DNA of 64,000 nucleotides from Rhipidocladum racemiflorum (Eukaryota > Streptophyta > Magnoliopsida > Poales > Poaceae). Shown here piece by piece: positions 12,060 through 23,225 of this stretch (the stretch's first letter is position 1; the number at the start of each line of letters is the position of its first letter). A program made the translations under genes and the position numbers. Location: positions 50,230,309 through 50,294,308 of the forward strand of contig CM070577.1 of NCBI GenBank assembly GCA_036346355.1, written 5' to 3'. The notes beneath the pieces were generated by a model, which worked only from the letters and a program-made list of their open reading frames with translations, did not search any database and was not told the DNA's origin.

Positions 12060-12747
12060 TAGCCGGGGATTGGGATATTCATAAGGACTATTCCCCGGCG
12101 ATCATGCACTCACCGACCATAAACATCCTCGGACGCCAGTACCGAGGATGGGTCCCGAGCACCCCATGCTCGGACAGGCATACCCGCTATGCCTTGGCAA
12201 AAAGTGCTTTCGACTCACGAGCTTTAAAGACGCCACGAACAAGCGTGCTCGACGAGGCTTCTGGCGGTCGAACCAGGACCAAAGGACCCTCGGAGATCGC
12301 CAGAAGGGCGTGGTCAACCAATAAAACAGGAAAGTGGTGGTTATTTAGTCAAAGATCCAGGGAAGTTACACCAGAAATTCAAGTATGGCGAGAATCAAGG
12401 ACACGTCCAAAATGGCAACTAGCATGATTTTAGGAGGCAGTTACCATGTATGTACCACGATACCTTGTATTTAAGCCCCCTCCAACAACAAGGAGAGGGG
12501 CATCCATTGCGAGATCCATGTGTTCGTATCCTTCAATCCAATACAGAGAAACGCCTCTAAGCGGCGGGCGTGGGGCTATTATCTCAACCGTGAGAGGCCT
12601 GAACCAGGATAAAATCCTTGTGTTTATGTCTGTTCTAGTGGACCGTCTCCCACGTCTTCGACGTTACACCTTTGACAGAAAGGGGCTTTGGTTGATCCCT
12701 CATTCAACAAGTAAGCTCGACGGGAGCCCGTTCTCCAATCGTCGACA
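12060..12747 (+). repeat. 3' LTR of the non-autonomous gypsy-type element
   Basis: It begins tagccggggattgggatatt (the terminal TG is changed compared with the 5' LTR) and ends ccaatcgtcgaca, followed by the duplication ctttc at 12748-12752. The length equals that of the 5' LTR, 688 bp. Confidence 0.88.
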
Positions 12748-13580
12748 CTTTCCTTTCCTTTTGTCTTCCAGGTACTTCGGACAGTTTCTCTTCCAGTGCC
12801 CATTGCCCTTGCAATAGTGACATTTATCAGAAGCATTAGGGCCAACCTTTTTGGCCTTTCTTTAGGCTTTGGTTTTGGGTCTTGGATCTTATCCTCACCA
12901 TTACTTGTAGCCTTGCGCTTCCTTTTCTTATCCTTTTGAATCATCATCACATGATTTGTGCCTTTCTTTATGCTCTCTTCCGCAGTTTTCAGCATCCCAT
13001 GCAGTTCGGTCAGATTCTTCTCCAGGCTGTTCATATGAAAGTTCAGAATGAACGGTTCATAGCTCGCAGGGAGCGACTAGAGAATCACATCTGTGGCCAA
13101 CTCATTTTGCAAGGGAAAACCGAGCTTCTCTAGGCTCTCAATGTAACCAATCAACTTGATTACATGAGGGCTAACAGAAGCACCCTCAGCCAGCTTGCAT
13201 GCAAACAATGCTTTAGATATCGAATATCTTTCAGCCCTTGCTTGGTTCTCAAACATGCCCTTGAGACCGACAATCATAGTGTAGGCATCGGTGTGCTCAT
13301 ATTGCTTTTGAAGCTCAGAGTTGATTGTGGCAAGCATGAGACAACTGACGTCCAGGGCGTCATTAGTGTGCTTCTCATAAGCACGCTTATCAGCAACGGA
13401 TGCATTTTCAGGCAACTCATCAGGATCTAGACCGTCTAGAACATATTCCTTCTTTTCAGCCTTGAGAACAATTCTCAAGCTTCGATACCAATCCATAAAA
13501 TTCGTCCCAGAGAGTTTTTCCCTCTCCAGAATCGACCGCAAGTTAAAACCAGTGTTTGCATTAACAGCATTTGGTGCCAT
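12748..13580 (-). pseudogene. Copia gag
   Basis: The - strand frame starting at 13580 gives MAPNAVNANTGFNLRSIL, then the gag (UBN2-type) signature LSGTNFMDWYRSLRIVLK and ATINSELQKQYEHTDAYTMI. A shift near 13035-13080 leads to a lysine-rich segment (DKKRKRKATSNGEDK). Another frame at about 12783-12830 encodes the CCHC zinc knuckle CHYCKGNGHWKRNC. The coding sequence is cut at 12748-12752 by the gypsy-type insertion, and the protease resumes at 8298. Gag forms the virus-like particle in the cytoplasm; the knuckle binds element RNA. Confidence 0.88.
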
Positions 13581-14871
13581 CTACAACATAAATAAGCAAA
13601 GTTTTAGCACTATGTTCATGTTAATCTTCTATTAAACAGTTTGAATAAAAGATGCTCCATTAAGATCACTTTCCCTCTAGTGATCTCTATGGAACAAGAT
13701 CCATGGTCACTGCGGTTCGGGTAAGGACTTGTCAATACCACTTGAACCCATGACATAGGTAGGCAACACCTTGCCAATCACATCATATGTGACTCTTGCT
13801 TGTTGGGGTGGCATCATATGCCCCGGCGCCCAACACTGATGCCCCGTAGTCCCAAATCCTATTTGGATGACTCCGTTAAGCAAACCAATACTATGCTTGT
13901 GAGTGCACGGGTTAGGCTACACTCACTCTATTGTGCAAGTAAGAGGGCGGCGTTCTCGACTTGTAAAGACCTTATCCACCAATGTACAAGACAATAGATG
14001 CAGCTATTGGAAAAGGGCATCTTACTGTTAATTTTTCGAGGGAAACTATTCAATCAGGTTAACATATTCACCACATATGATATGAAAGAATAGCAATGCA
14101 AGGTAAATCATCACAGGAAATCAGATAAACTGTGAACTAGTATGGCCCATGACGTGGCGATCTCCATCTTCCATGGCCATCCTTGCATACTTGGCCATCA
14201 GGATTGAAGCCTCCAAGAACATGTACTAAACTACTACATCAGCAGCTAGTAGCAAAATTACATGAGGATTCAAAACATCACATGCCGGCACGCAGGCCGT
14301 TGTACAATAATAGGATAGCCCACAGCTGCAATTAACCATGACACGCAGGCCATGAAATATATAATCATGCATCACATACACAAAGGGTCCATACTGTTCA
14401 CAACATACCCTGCAAAAACAAGTTAGGCGCTGGATCGTTTCTAGCACGCGGGAAGTGAACAAGTTTTAATTTATGGACGCTATGCTGACTATCACGGCGG
14501 TCCCGCTATGGAAATTCAATCGGATTGATCAAATCAAGCCGATTCCGAGTCATCGGAATGCCTCAGTTTCCATAGGATCGATCTCATCGATCCAACGCGC
14601 GAGGTCCCCTTGAGAGGGCGGCGACTACACCGATCTCGATCTGTTGGTTTGATCTGTTCGGCACTTGCTACTATCCCGATGGTGTTACCAGCCGGTAGGG
14701 GTAATGCATGGCACGAATTTGAAATGAGCACGAACTAATCTTTTTTATCGTGTAGAGCTACCAACTCATACCTCATAATTCCCCAATACCGATTGCTCTA
14801 ATCAACCCGTGATAAACACAACAGCACATCGACATGTGAGCGCGAACCAGATCCTAAGCTACACATGATCG
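13581..14871 (-). other. Copia untranslated leader
   Basis: About 1.3 kb between the primer-binding site and the gag start contains no long open frame. It is the 5' leader of the - strand copia element. A cluster near 13805-13860 (gcatcatatgccccggcgcc) is locally GC-rich. No other structure was recognised. Confidence 0.6.
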
Positions 14872-14883
14872 GCTCTGATACCA
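14872..14883 (-). other. Copia primer-binding site (tRNA-iMet)
   Basis: On the - strand this reads tggtatcagagc, one base inside the 5' LTR. It is complementary to the 3' end of initiator methionine tRNA, the usual primer of plant LTR elements. Confidence 0.9.
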
Positions 14884-14884
14884 C

Positions 14885-16284
14885 TGTTGGGATACGGGTA
14901 GGCTACGCTAGCAACATTCAAAAATTTCTACCGCGAACACCAGAGATCACATGCAAGTAGGGGATCATGGATCGTTACCCTTGATGCGCCGATGCAGCGG
15001 AAGCAGATGCGTGCGCGTAGAGGAAGTAGTGGTTCACGTCCCGATCAATGCCGAGTGGATCCCGATCATGTCCGAGTGGTCGCCGGGTGGTCGCTGACCT
15101 CTGCTGAGTGGTCGCCGGTTGGTCGCCGACCAGCGCGTCCATGAGCAGCAGCGCCTCTACCGGTATCCACACGTACCGAGCAGGAACACCGTGCGGGGTG
15201 TGCTAGCACCTCGCCACACAGCTAGGGTTTCTGGGGAGCAGGAGGGACGCACAGCGGCTGAACGTGGTGAGGGTTCTAATCCGTGTCGTGCACTGTTCCT
15301 GGCCTCTCCTTTTATAGGCACGCTAGTGGGCCGAAGCCCACTAGGTTTCCATCTCCAACGCGGATCTCATCCACGCACAAACCCGTTAAACTATTCCAAC
15401 TCATTAAGTGTGTGACCCGTTAGGTTCAGTGCAAGTCGGACATGAATCTGGAAGCCCATTTCCAATTCATTGATCAACAGCGGCACCTAGCAGTACGTAT
15501 TGATCCCCGAATGCACAGAATCATTATTCGGCTCAACCTTGATACACTCACATACCGATCCCTTTGCCTCACGATACCAGTCAAGCTCAAGGCGAGATGC
15601 GCGCCACCCTTGTTGATAGCTCAACCACTTCACTCGACAGTGTGATGGATACAAACTCCTTAGTCATATTAGCACGGCCGTGCGTTTTCCCTATCCATCG
15701 ACACGAGGGCCCCAGAGGTATCTCTCCTGTTAATTAGGAGGGCCAAATCCCATCTTGCTCATCACACCCTTGGCGATGTATCGTGGCATACCCAGTAGTC
15801 ATCTTTATAACTACCCTGTTACGGTGTAGCGTTTGATGATACCAAAGCATACAAGTCTACATGCTAGGCATCCATGACAATCTCAGGTCTAAGGACCATA
15901 TAGGCGTACCACTCGAGACTATACGCTGATGGTGCTATAATAGATAACAACTCACAGTGTCTCGGAGTGGGTCTTGTCCGACTACCCATGTTCTCCAACA
16001 TGTGTCCTCATTTATTGGTTCGATATCTCTATATCTATGGTATGTGAAACATTACCATCAACCAATACATGTGCTGATCAAATCATCACCGCTCCTCGTA
16101 ATGATATGGATCATGGACCCATTTAGAATAATGTCGCTTGACAATGTGTTTCACAATTAGATCGTATCCAATGGACAAAGTCGTAACATATATTCAAGGA
16201 ACCGATAAACAAAGTTATCATTATTACATGAACAAAGACGTATTACAATCATCACTATGATTGATCTAGGGCATATTCCCTTCA
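14885..16284 (-). repeat. Copia 5' LTR
   Basis: This 1400-bp copy matches 3759-5157, starting tgttgggatacgggtaggc and ending gcatattcccttca on the + strand. It is followed by the duplication ccaat at 16285-16289. The few differences from the other LTR (single bases and one indel near 15655) indicate an insertion much younger than the Tat host. Confidence 0.93.
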
Positions 16285-17119
16285 CCAATTTCATCACCGG
16301 TAGCAGAACTACGACTGGATTAGTTGATGTCGCCTCTTAGCAGTTGTATTTTGATGGATCTGTATGCCGAGAAGGCCATGTGTTGGATCGTAAGGGCCTT
16401 CTCAACCCCAAAAGCTAGCTTAAGAGGTGAGGGACTCCCCCACTTATAAGTTATGTCCTTTGCCCTTCCACAACCAATGTGGGACTATTCTAACAATCCC
16501 CCCTTCACACATTGGTATCTCTCAGCCGTTCACCGCCCCTTCACCGTACACCGATGGTCCCTCAGGGCCACGGTCCATCAGGCCTTCACACCCTAGTGTC
16601 CATCGGGCCAAAGATGTTAGAACCGGGCTCTGATACCAATTGTTGGACCGTAAGGGCCTTCTCAACCCCAAAAGCTAGCTTAAGAGGTGAGGGACTCCCC
16701 CACTTATAAGTTAGGTCCTTTGCCCTTCCACAACCAATGTGGGACTATTCTAACACCATGGTATCGACTTTGTATTGATTTCACCAAAAGGATACAACTT
16801 CGATTTCGCATATCGGCTCAATAGCCAATGCTCTAACAATCAGGCCGAATATGAGGTTCTACTCAAGGGCCTACAATTATTAGAAAGCATCGGAGTAAGC
16901 CATGTCAAAGCATTCGGGGATTCATTATTAGTCGTGCAGCAAGTCAAAGGGGAATTCTGATGCAACGATGAAACCTTGACACAATACCTAGAACAATGCC
17001 TTCGGGTTATTGGGTCATTCACGTTGTTCTCTATCAGGCATATCCCTAGAGAATTGAACAATAGAGCTAACGTATTGGCATAGCATGCATCAGGATATAA
17101 AAGTTATGGCCAACATGAT
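16285..17119 (+). pseudogene. Tat second, archaeal-type RNase H, split by a TRIM
   Basis: After the copia, 16340-16380 reads QLYFDGSVCREGH; after removal of the TRIM the frame continues as GIDFVLISPKGYNFDF, NNQAEYEVLLKGLQLL and VKAFGDSLLVVQQVKGEF. These give the D...E...D pattern of an active-type RNase H (YFDGS, QAEYE, FGDS). This additional RNase H of archaeal type downstream of the usual one is known for Tat-lineage elements. Stops occur at about 16958 and 17081. The neighbouring frame runs on into the integrase without a shift. Confidence 0.8.
16381..16755 (-). mobile_element. Complete TRIM (miniature LTR retrotransposon)
   Basis: Two 115-bp direct repeats (16381-16495 and 16641-16755), each TG...CA on either strand, flank 145 bp with no coding capacity. 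A perfect 5-bp duplication ccatg lies at 16376-16380 and 16756-16760. On the - strand the primer-binding site tggtatcagagc is at 16627-16638, next to the right LTR, and a purine tract gaagggggga adjoins the left LTR. This proves - strand orientation. The - strand LTR begins TGTTAGAATAGTCCCACA. The two LTRs differ by only two substitutions by eye, so it is recent. It must use proteins from other elements. Confidence 0.92.
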
Positions 17120-18423
17120 ATGATCGAAGCGATCGATAAGGCAGTGTTGTGTGCTGACATCATCGACTGGAGAACGGAAATCAAGAATTACCTGACGGAT
17201 CCATCTAAGCTGACCCCACGAAAAGTCAAACATCAAGCTCTAAAATACGTTATGTTGGAGGGGATACTATATTTTCGGACAATAGAAGGGTTACTCCTAA
17301 GATGCCTCGGAGCCGAGGAGGCAAAGGTAGCAATGGGTGAAGTACATGAAGGGATTTGCGGATCTCACCAATCAGCTCATAAAATGAAATGGATATTGAG
17401 ACGAACTGGGTATTACTGGCTGACGCTGTTGGAAGATTGTTTTAGATATTACAAAGGGTGTCAAATGTGCCAGAAGTTTGGGAACGTACAAATCACACCA
17501 ACGTCGGCTTTATATCCGATTATCAAACCTTGGCCTTTCCACGGATGGGGGATAGATATGATCGGCCAAATATTCCCAGCGTCAAGCAAAGGGCACAAAT
17601 TTATGCTCGCAGCAACGAACTATTTTTCGAAATGGGTAGAAGCCACACCCCTCAAAAGGGTTACAAGCACTGAAGTAATCGGCTTTGTCAACGAACACAT
17701 CATACACGGTTTGGTCTTCCACAGACCATCACGACCGATCAAGGGACTGTGTTCATGTCCAATGAATTCCAAACCTTCGCAAAGAGTATAGGCATTAAAC
17801 TTCTTAATTCGTCACCTTACTATGCTCAGGCTAATGGACAAGCCGAGTCATCTAACAAAACAGTAATCAAGCTGATGAAGAGAAAAATCGATGAAAAACC
17901 AAGGAATTGGCACTCAACATTGTCAGAAGCATTGTGGGCATATCGGTTATCATACCATAGATCGACTAAGTTGTCTCCATTCCAGTTGGTATATGGGCAA
18001 GAAGCCGTACTATCTGTGGAAATAAACATCGATTCCTTGAGAATAGCCAGGCAGAATAGTTTGTTAGCTAACGAATACAAAGAACTTATGATGGACGGCC
18101 TAGACGATTTGGCGGAGACTAGGATGATTACATTAGATCGGCTTAAAAAGAATAAAGAAAAGGTTGCCAGAGCATACAATAAAAAAGTTATGCCAAAATC
18201 ATTCAGCGAAGATGATCTAATGTGGAAAACCGTATTACCAGTCGGATCTAAGGATAGTCGATTTGGTAAATAGTCACCAACATGGGAGGGGCCATATAAG
18301 ATAAATCGGCTTGTTGATGGAAATTCATATATGCTAGAAACAATCAAAGGATTAGTACTACCAAAAGCGATCAATGGAAAATACATAAAGGCGTACTACC
18401 CTAGCGTGTGGATCAGAGCATGA
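17120..18423 (+). pseudogene. Tat integrase
   Basis: The first frame (17120-17791) carries the zinc-binding region HEGICGSHQSAHKM...CQMCQKFG and the first catalytic Asp in GWGIDMIGQI. After a frameshift near 17730 the second frame (17749-18273) gives NSSPYYAQANGQAESSNKT with the catalytic Glu, then the ALWAYRLSYHRSTKLSPFQLVYGQEAVL block. A TAG at 18271-18273 stands where a Trp or similar residue would be, and the C-terminus continues as TWEGPYKINRLVDGNSYML to a stop at 18421-18423. The protein would insert element cDNA into chromosomes. No chromodomain is seen, as expected for Tat. Confidence 0.88.
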
Positions 18424-18597
18424 ACGCATCAGATCATTAAGAATAAATACGCTCGAGATAAAAGCCAATTAAAACATAAATGCAAATGTACATACATCAC
18501 ATAAATCGGCTGTATAGCCGATGATAATAGCAAGTTTACGACCAGACAAGTGCAGGACGCCAAAACATTCGAACATCATCTACAGAAACAACATTGT

Positions 18598-21500
18598 TTA
18601 AATCATGAGACCAGACCCAGGCACTTTTGTCCCAAGCCCCGAAAGTGCCGCCGCCGCTTTGCCGATAGTCTCCTGGATGCTGTCGATGATGAGCTGATCC
18701 TCCTTGGCATTACCAAGAGTAAGGACTATCTTGGCCGATTGTGTCTTGACCAGTGCAAATACCTCACCGATCTGCTGCTTTTGATCCACCTGCAATGCAG
18801 CCAACTCGGTAGCACGGACTTGACACTCAGCGAGCTGGCTGGCAATCTTGGCCAATTGTTCCTCGAGTGATCTCTTGGCCGATTCCAACTCTTGGATCTC
18901 GTTCTTCGTCTGCTTAAGGGTGACGGCACCTTGATCAAATGCCTTCTTCTTCGCCTTCGCATCTGCTACCAGTTCGTCCAAGAGCTTTTGATCGGATTGC
19001 TGTGCTGCTCTCTGGGCAACCCTGGACTTTGCCGCTGCCACCTCCTCCCTCCGATCGTCCAGATGACAGATGTCCAAAAGTTCTTTCATGACCTCAGGGG
19101 GGGATCGGCTTCGACGGTGGACATAGCAGTCCTGAGCGGCTGGGTACTGGCCAGGAGTTGGGCTTCGGGTTGCAATACTTCATGGAAAAGGCGGTTGAGC
19201 CGATCTTGCATGCCTGACGCAGATTTGATAGCGGCGGAAGCTCCAGCTGATACATCTATTATCTTTCGGATGTCGTCTGGATAATCGTTTGTGGCCATGA
19301 CCTCAGGATCGTCCAGCTCGTCCAGAGTAAATCCCAGCATGTCAGCCGGATCAGCTGCCGACATCAGAGAAGAAGGCACCGCGGTAGGTGCTAGAATCAG
19401 CGGCGATGTAGCAACGGGTGAGGTCTCCTGGATGTCGGCCAGAACATTGGCTACTTGAACTAATGGCGATTGCTGAAAAAGATAGACAAAATTGGAACGA
19501 GAAGTTCAGGTAAAGGAACCACTAGGCCTGATAGACTGACAAAAGTATGTACCCCGATAGCCGATCCACTTGGAGAAGTCTCAGCACTCTGCTCTGCCGG
19601 CTTGCTATGCTTTTTCACAGTAACCTTGTATTTTTTGGATGCTCTTCCTGAAAATCATCGGTCAACGTAAAACACAGTATGGGAATTGAAAGATACCATC
19701 TATTCAATACTTACACGGAGGTTGTTGCTTCTCGAGATCAGACAGAGAGCGGCTATTGATCCCTAGGTTGCCGGAGGCATAGCCTTTAAGGCCCGTCGAC
19801 TGGTGCGGCCTTCTGGCCGACTAAGCGCTGCCAGACCGGGCTGATGAAGCCGCCCTCTTGCTGCCCATTTTCTTCGACGATTGAGCCTATAGAAGGTAAC
19901 GAATTGGTTAGCCGACAAAAAAGTACAATACAAAAATGAATGTGTCTTAGATGCAATACCTCTACGGCTATCGATGAATTGGTATAAACAGAGGAGCTAC
20001 TCTCGCCTGAGGTATCGGGAACTACCGTCGGCTCATGATAGTCAGGCAAAAACAGGAAGATGATGTCCGACGAAGTTCTATCTAAGAGAAGGGCCCCGAC
20101 CACTGATGACCACCAGGCGATATATCAGCTAGATCGGCGCGTGTTAAGCATGAAGTGTTGAAGCTCAACGATTTGGAGGTCATCGGCTATCTCAAGAACA
20201 ATTTCGACAGCTATTTTATTCGTTACCCTAGCCCTGGGTTCGAGTCGTCCAAGAAGAGGTAGGCTAGGGATAACTTGGCCGAAGCCCAATTGACGAGCGT
20301 AGATGGATGGATGGTAAAACTCGTAGGACGGCTGGAAAATCCAATCTGGTGCTCAAACCTGCGTGAAGGATGAAGGGGGAGATGAAAATCTTGTATAAAT
20401 CCAAAGTTGATTGGGACATAGATGAACTGTCGGCTTCTAAATGCAAGAAGGATGGGCGTGGGAAATCGGCTAGATTAGTATAGCTAAAGAAGTCTTGTTG
20501 ACCGAAGCCGATGCTGTTCAAGTTTAGGAAGAATGATAAGTACTTGTGAAATCCAGCTGGGGACATTTTGGCTTCGTCAGCAGAACACATGATGTACTTC
20601 TCCCCTTGAGATCGGCTGGCTGTGAATTGCGGGGGTGACCCTTTAGGATAGTCTTCTCGAGGGAATCCTAGGTCTTCTGATAGATCGGGGATGAGTGATC
20701 GGCTGGAGAGGCAATGTAACCATATTTGCACGAACCACAAAGGTCCATCGATGTTGCCGATGACGAACTTGGACAAACCAAAAAAAAGTCTACTCCATAT
20801 CACATGCATCATCTAGTATACTGCCCCCAGCAGAATCTTTCCCAGGGCAAGCCGACGATCCTCTATTAGCTGCTTTGCTATGAGTTGATAGACCTATGTC
20901 GGCCCAAGAGAAGCTCCGCAGAACAGATATCTATCCAACCACAGATTGAGGAAGGTGACGTGCTCCTCATCTGACATGGGCCCGTCGACCTTGTTGTTGT
21001 CTTGAATGTATTTACGCCATCCCTCGCCTTTCTTTTGGATGAGCTTGTATCTAGGCTTGCCGCTGAAAGCTGATATCTACTCTCCATCAAGTCTAAGGCA
21101 GCACAGCTGAGCTATATCTAGGAGAGTCGGACCGATTGGGCCGATTGGGAAGAGAAAGGCGTTGAAAGAATCCGACCAGAAGTAACATGCCGTGGTCACC
21201 AAGGGCTCGTTGGCTTCTTGATCGGCTAGGCTCAAGGGGAGGCACTCGGCTATTCCCATTCTGTCCCACTCTACTCTCTTCTGAGCCGAGACTCTGATAT
21301 ACCAAGATCTCCATCCTTTCAGGGGGGTCGGCCAGGCTCAGAAACTCTTACCCCATTCCTTTATATTGTAACAAGAGGCCGATAGAGCTAGTTTGGGAAT
21401 TTCTTGGTTAATGACAATATCGACTGCTATGTCCCCCACTGGCCCTAGGCAATATTGATCGTCGCTATTTGGGATCGGGATGAGTACCTGAGAAGAATCC

Positions 21501-21602
21501 ATTCGGCCGACTCGGAAGTTGAGGACAAATGAAGAGAGAAGAAGCCGATGGCTGTTGATTCGAGAGCGTGAAGGCGTGAAAATGACCGTGGAGGGACCCG
21601 CA
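18598..21602 (-). pseudogene. Antisense plant-mobile-domain gene carried by the Tat element
   Basis: Several - strand open segments between 21602 and 18598 line up as one broken or intron-containing protein. N-terminal part (21602-21342): FVLNFRVGRMDSSQVLIP and CLGPVGDIAVDIVI. Middle (21259-21077): PLVTTACYFWSDSFNAFLFP and GPTLLDIAQLCCLRLDG. Next (about 21000-20812): HVTFLNLWLDRYLFCGASLG and LIAKQLIEDRRLALGKILL, then GPLWFVQIWLH and KYLSFFLNLNSIGFG. C-terminal part (19379-18598): an Ala/Lys/Glu-rich coiled coil (LESAKRSLEEQLAKIASQLA). These are features of the aminotransferase-like plant mobile domain. Such antisense ORFs between integrase and 3' LTR are known in Tat elements. The N-terminus is cut at 21602 by an LTR. 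Confidence 0.75.
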
Positions 21603-23225
21603 TGTAACACCCCGGCATTTAATATGCCCGAATGCTACCAAACATAGACTAAGCAACCTCTAAATACCACAATTTCAAGTAAATTACAGCAAAGGAACAA
21701 ATGCTAATACCGAAAATTTCGGCAGCATCTCCTTTGTTTTTCCATGATTCGGAGCAACAACAAAGTATCACAAGTTATATCATAATGGAAAGCATCTAAA
21801 ACAGCAATAACATGTGACATAGCAATAATATAAGTCCAGGATAAAGCATTCAACCACTTCATGAGCTAAACGAATCAAATAGTAAGACCGAGTACACAGT
21901 TAAGCAATTCTCCAAGTTTCATGGCAATACTTTCATTATCATGACTCCAAATGATAACACTGTCTAATTTGTGTGGAGCTACGTGTAGATATGTAGCTAA
22001 ACCCTTTTTCTCGCATGCCGGTTTCATGGTACCTAAGAAAAACAACATAAACACAAGCGTGAGTTCATCACTCAGCAAGTATATTGCAATGGAACAAGAA
22101 AATACATTCCAATATCTTCATCACCATTTTTCACATACAACATCATACACATCTCATATTCATAGTGTAAGCATATCATTGACATCATCATAAATCATCC
22201 TCATATAACATCCTCATATAATGCAATGCAATGTAATGCAATGCGATGCACATATCTCCTGGAAACTCATACCGGTATGGTTGAGTACACACCCGTAGGT
22301 GTGCACCCTCTCCCCCCTTCCATCCCGAAGATGGAGGGTGCCTACTCCTCGCTTCCAAACACCGCGGTGGATGGAATCACGATGTAGGACTTACTCATTG
22401 GCTCTCCAGAATAGTCATAACTTTCTCACCGACCTTCCCCGGACTAGTTATGACTTTCTCACCGCCCGGGCCATGTAACATGCCATGTATGCAAATATGC
22501 CAACATCATAATTAACTTGTACATTAACACATGGCATCATAACATAATAAGCATACTCATCATATCATAGGCAATCATTAAAGCATGGCAAGTGATCATA
22601 TCATATAATCAATTTCATCTAGTCTCAACTAGCAACCTACAAACCGCTATCCATTACAATACACTTGCCTCAACCACGGGCAACGGATTGGCGAGAAGTA
22701 GAAGGCACTCCCGGGGTCACACCACCTTCGCCCAACGCACGAAAACCCAATGGATCTCCTCCCGGTTCGCTCCTTGCTCCAATGGACGGGTCTTCGAGGT
22801 GCAGGGGTGGAGAGGCTACCCTAGGGCAGCAAGGGGTGGAGGAGAGGTGGTGGGGAGCAAAGGGGAAGGTGGGGGCGCATGCAAGGGAGAGGGGGAGGTG
22901 GGGGTGGCGGCTAGGGCTCAAGGGGGAGGTGGGCGCAACAAGGGGGCAGGGGGAGCCCCTTATACTAGCCCAAACAGGAATCCTAATCCCAAATGGACTC
23001 ATACTCCATCCCACCAAAGCCCACAACCCTTTCCCCTAGGCCCAAAACTCCCCGGAAAGGCCCAAACTCCCGGAAACGGCCCGGAAATGCTATTAACCTC
23101 CATACCCTATGGTTTTAACCATAATTCCACACTTCATAATGTTTTTGACCTCATCATTCACATTTTGTAATGCCACACTCTCTAATTTCACATTTTATAA
23201 AGTCTCGGCATTCCGTAGTGTCACA
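21603..23225 (-). repeat. LTR of a gypsy-type (probably Tekay-like) element, - strand 3' LTR
   Basis: The segment begins tgtaacaccccggcatttaa and ends cgtagtgtcaca. Immediately after it, ttctccccccttaaac gives a purine tract on the - strand (gtttaaggggggagaa), so this is the 3' LTR of a - strand element. The same terminus and many inner blocks recur in the solo LTR at 30486. Landmarks in order: cggcagcatctcc, aagcgtgagttc...cagcaag, accggtatgg, tatgactttctcaccg, a G-rich tract at 22795-22960. The left flank ccgca (21598-21602) is the candidate duplication; no partner was found. A short gcaatg run near 22222 is a microsatellite. Confidence 0.8.

Larger units (their letters stand above)
8299..12747 (+). 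mobile_element. Complete non-autonomous gypsy-type LTR element with minisatellite body
   Basis: Two 688-bp LTRs (8299-8986, 12060-12747) flank 3.07 kb of DNA without any recognisable gag or pol. A perfect duplication ctttc (8294-8298, 12748-12752) shows it was inserted as a unit into the copia element. After the 5' LTR comes atttgggcgccgtcagtggg, which resembles the primer-binding region of Tat/RIRE2 and Dasheng elements of grasses rather than the initiator-Met site used by its neighbours. Before the 3' LTR is cctcggggactgg, a plausible polypurine tract. The body is a GC-rich tandem array and a short two-copy repeat. It must have been mobilised in trans; the Dasheng-like label is from memory of that class. 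Confidence 0.9.
3759..16284 (-). mobile_element. Complete copia element (Angela/Tork-like), itself interrupted
   Basis: A full-length Ty1/copia retrotransposon lies on the - strand, bounded by two 1.4-kb LTRs with TG...CA ends and flanked by a perfect 5-bp duplication ccaat. On its sense strand the order is 5' LTR (14885-16284), primer-binding site, untranslated leader, gag, protease, integrase, RT, RNase H, polypurine tract, 3' LTR (3759-5157). Integrase before RT marks it as copia. A 4.45-kb gypsy-type element (8299-12747) splits it between the gag zinc knuckle and the protease. Lineage is an inference from gag and integrase style and the LTR end reading as GGCAATATGCCCTAGATC on the sense strand. 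Confidence 0.92.
1..21602 (+). mobile_element. Tat-lineage Ty3/gypsy element, decayed and interrupted
   Basis: One old gypsy element runs through three pieces: 1-3758, 16285-16380 and 16756-21602. The domain order on the + strand is gag, protease, RT, RNase H, second RNase H, integrase, then an antisense gene. This order, with an extra archaeal-type RNase H and a long 3' region holding an antisense ORF, is known for the Tat/Retand/RIRE2 group of grasses. Its 5' LTR lies left of the window. Its 3' LTR is not seen because another LTR element is inserted at 21603. Numerous nonsense codons and a few frameshifts show it is dead. The copia insertion (duplication ccaat at 3754-3758 and 16285-16289) and the TRIM (ccatg at 16376-16380 and 16756-16760) can be removed cleanly and the reading frame then rejoins. 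Confidence 0.85.

Noticed and set aside
18892..19284. 130-codon + strand frame downstream of the Tat integrase
   Set aside because: It is the shadow of the antisense coiled-coil segment; the - strand frame has the coherent heptad-like composition.
22592..23170. 192-codon Gly-rich frame, and the Ser/Pro-rich one on the other strand
   Set aside because: It spans the G-rich tract of an LTR; the composition explains the open frame.
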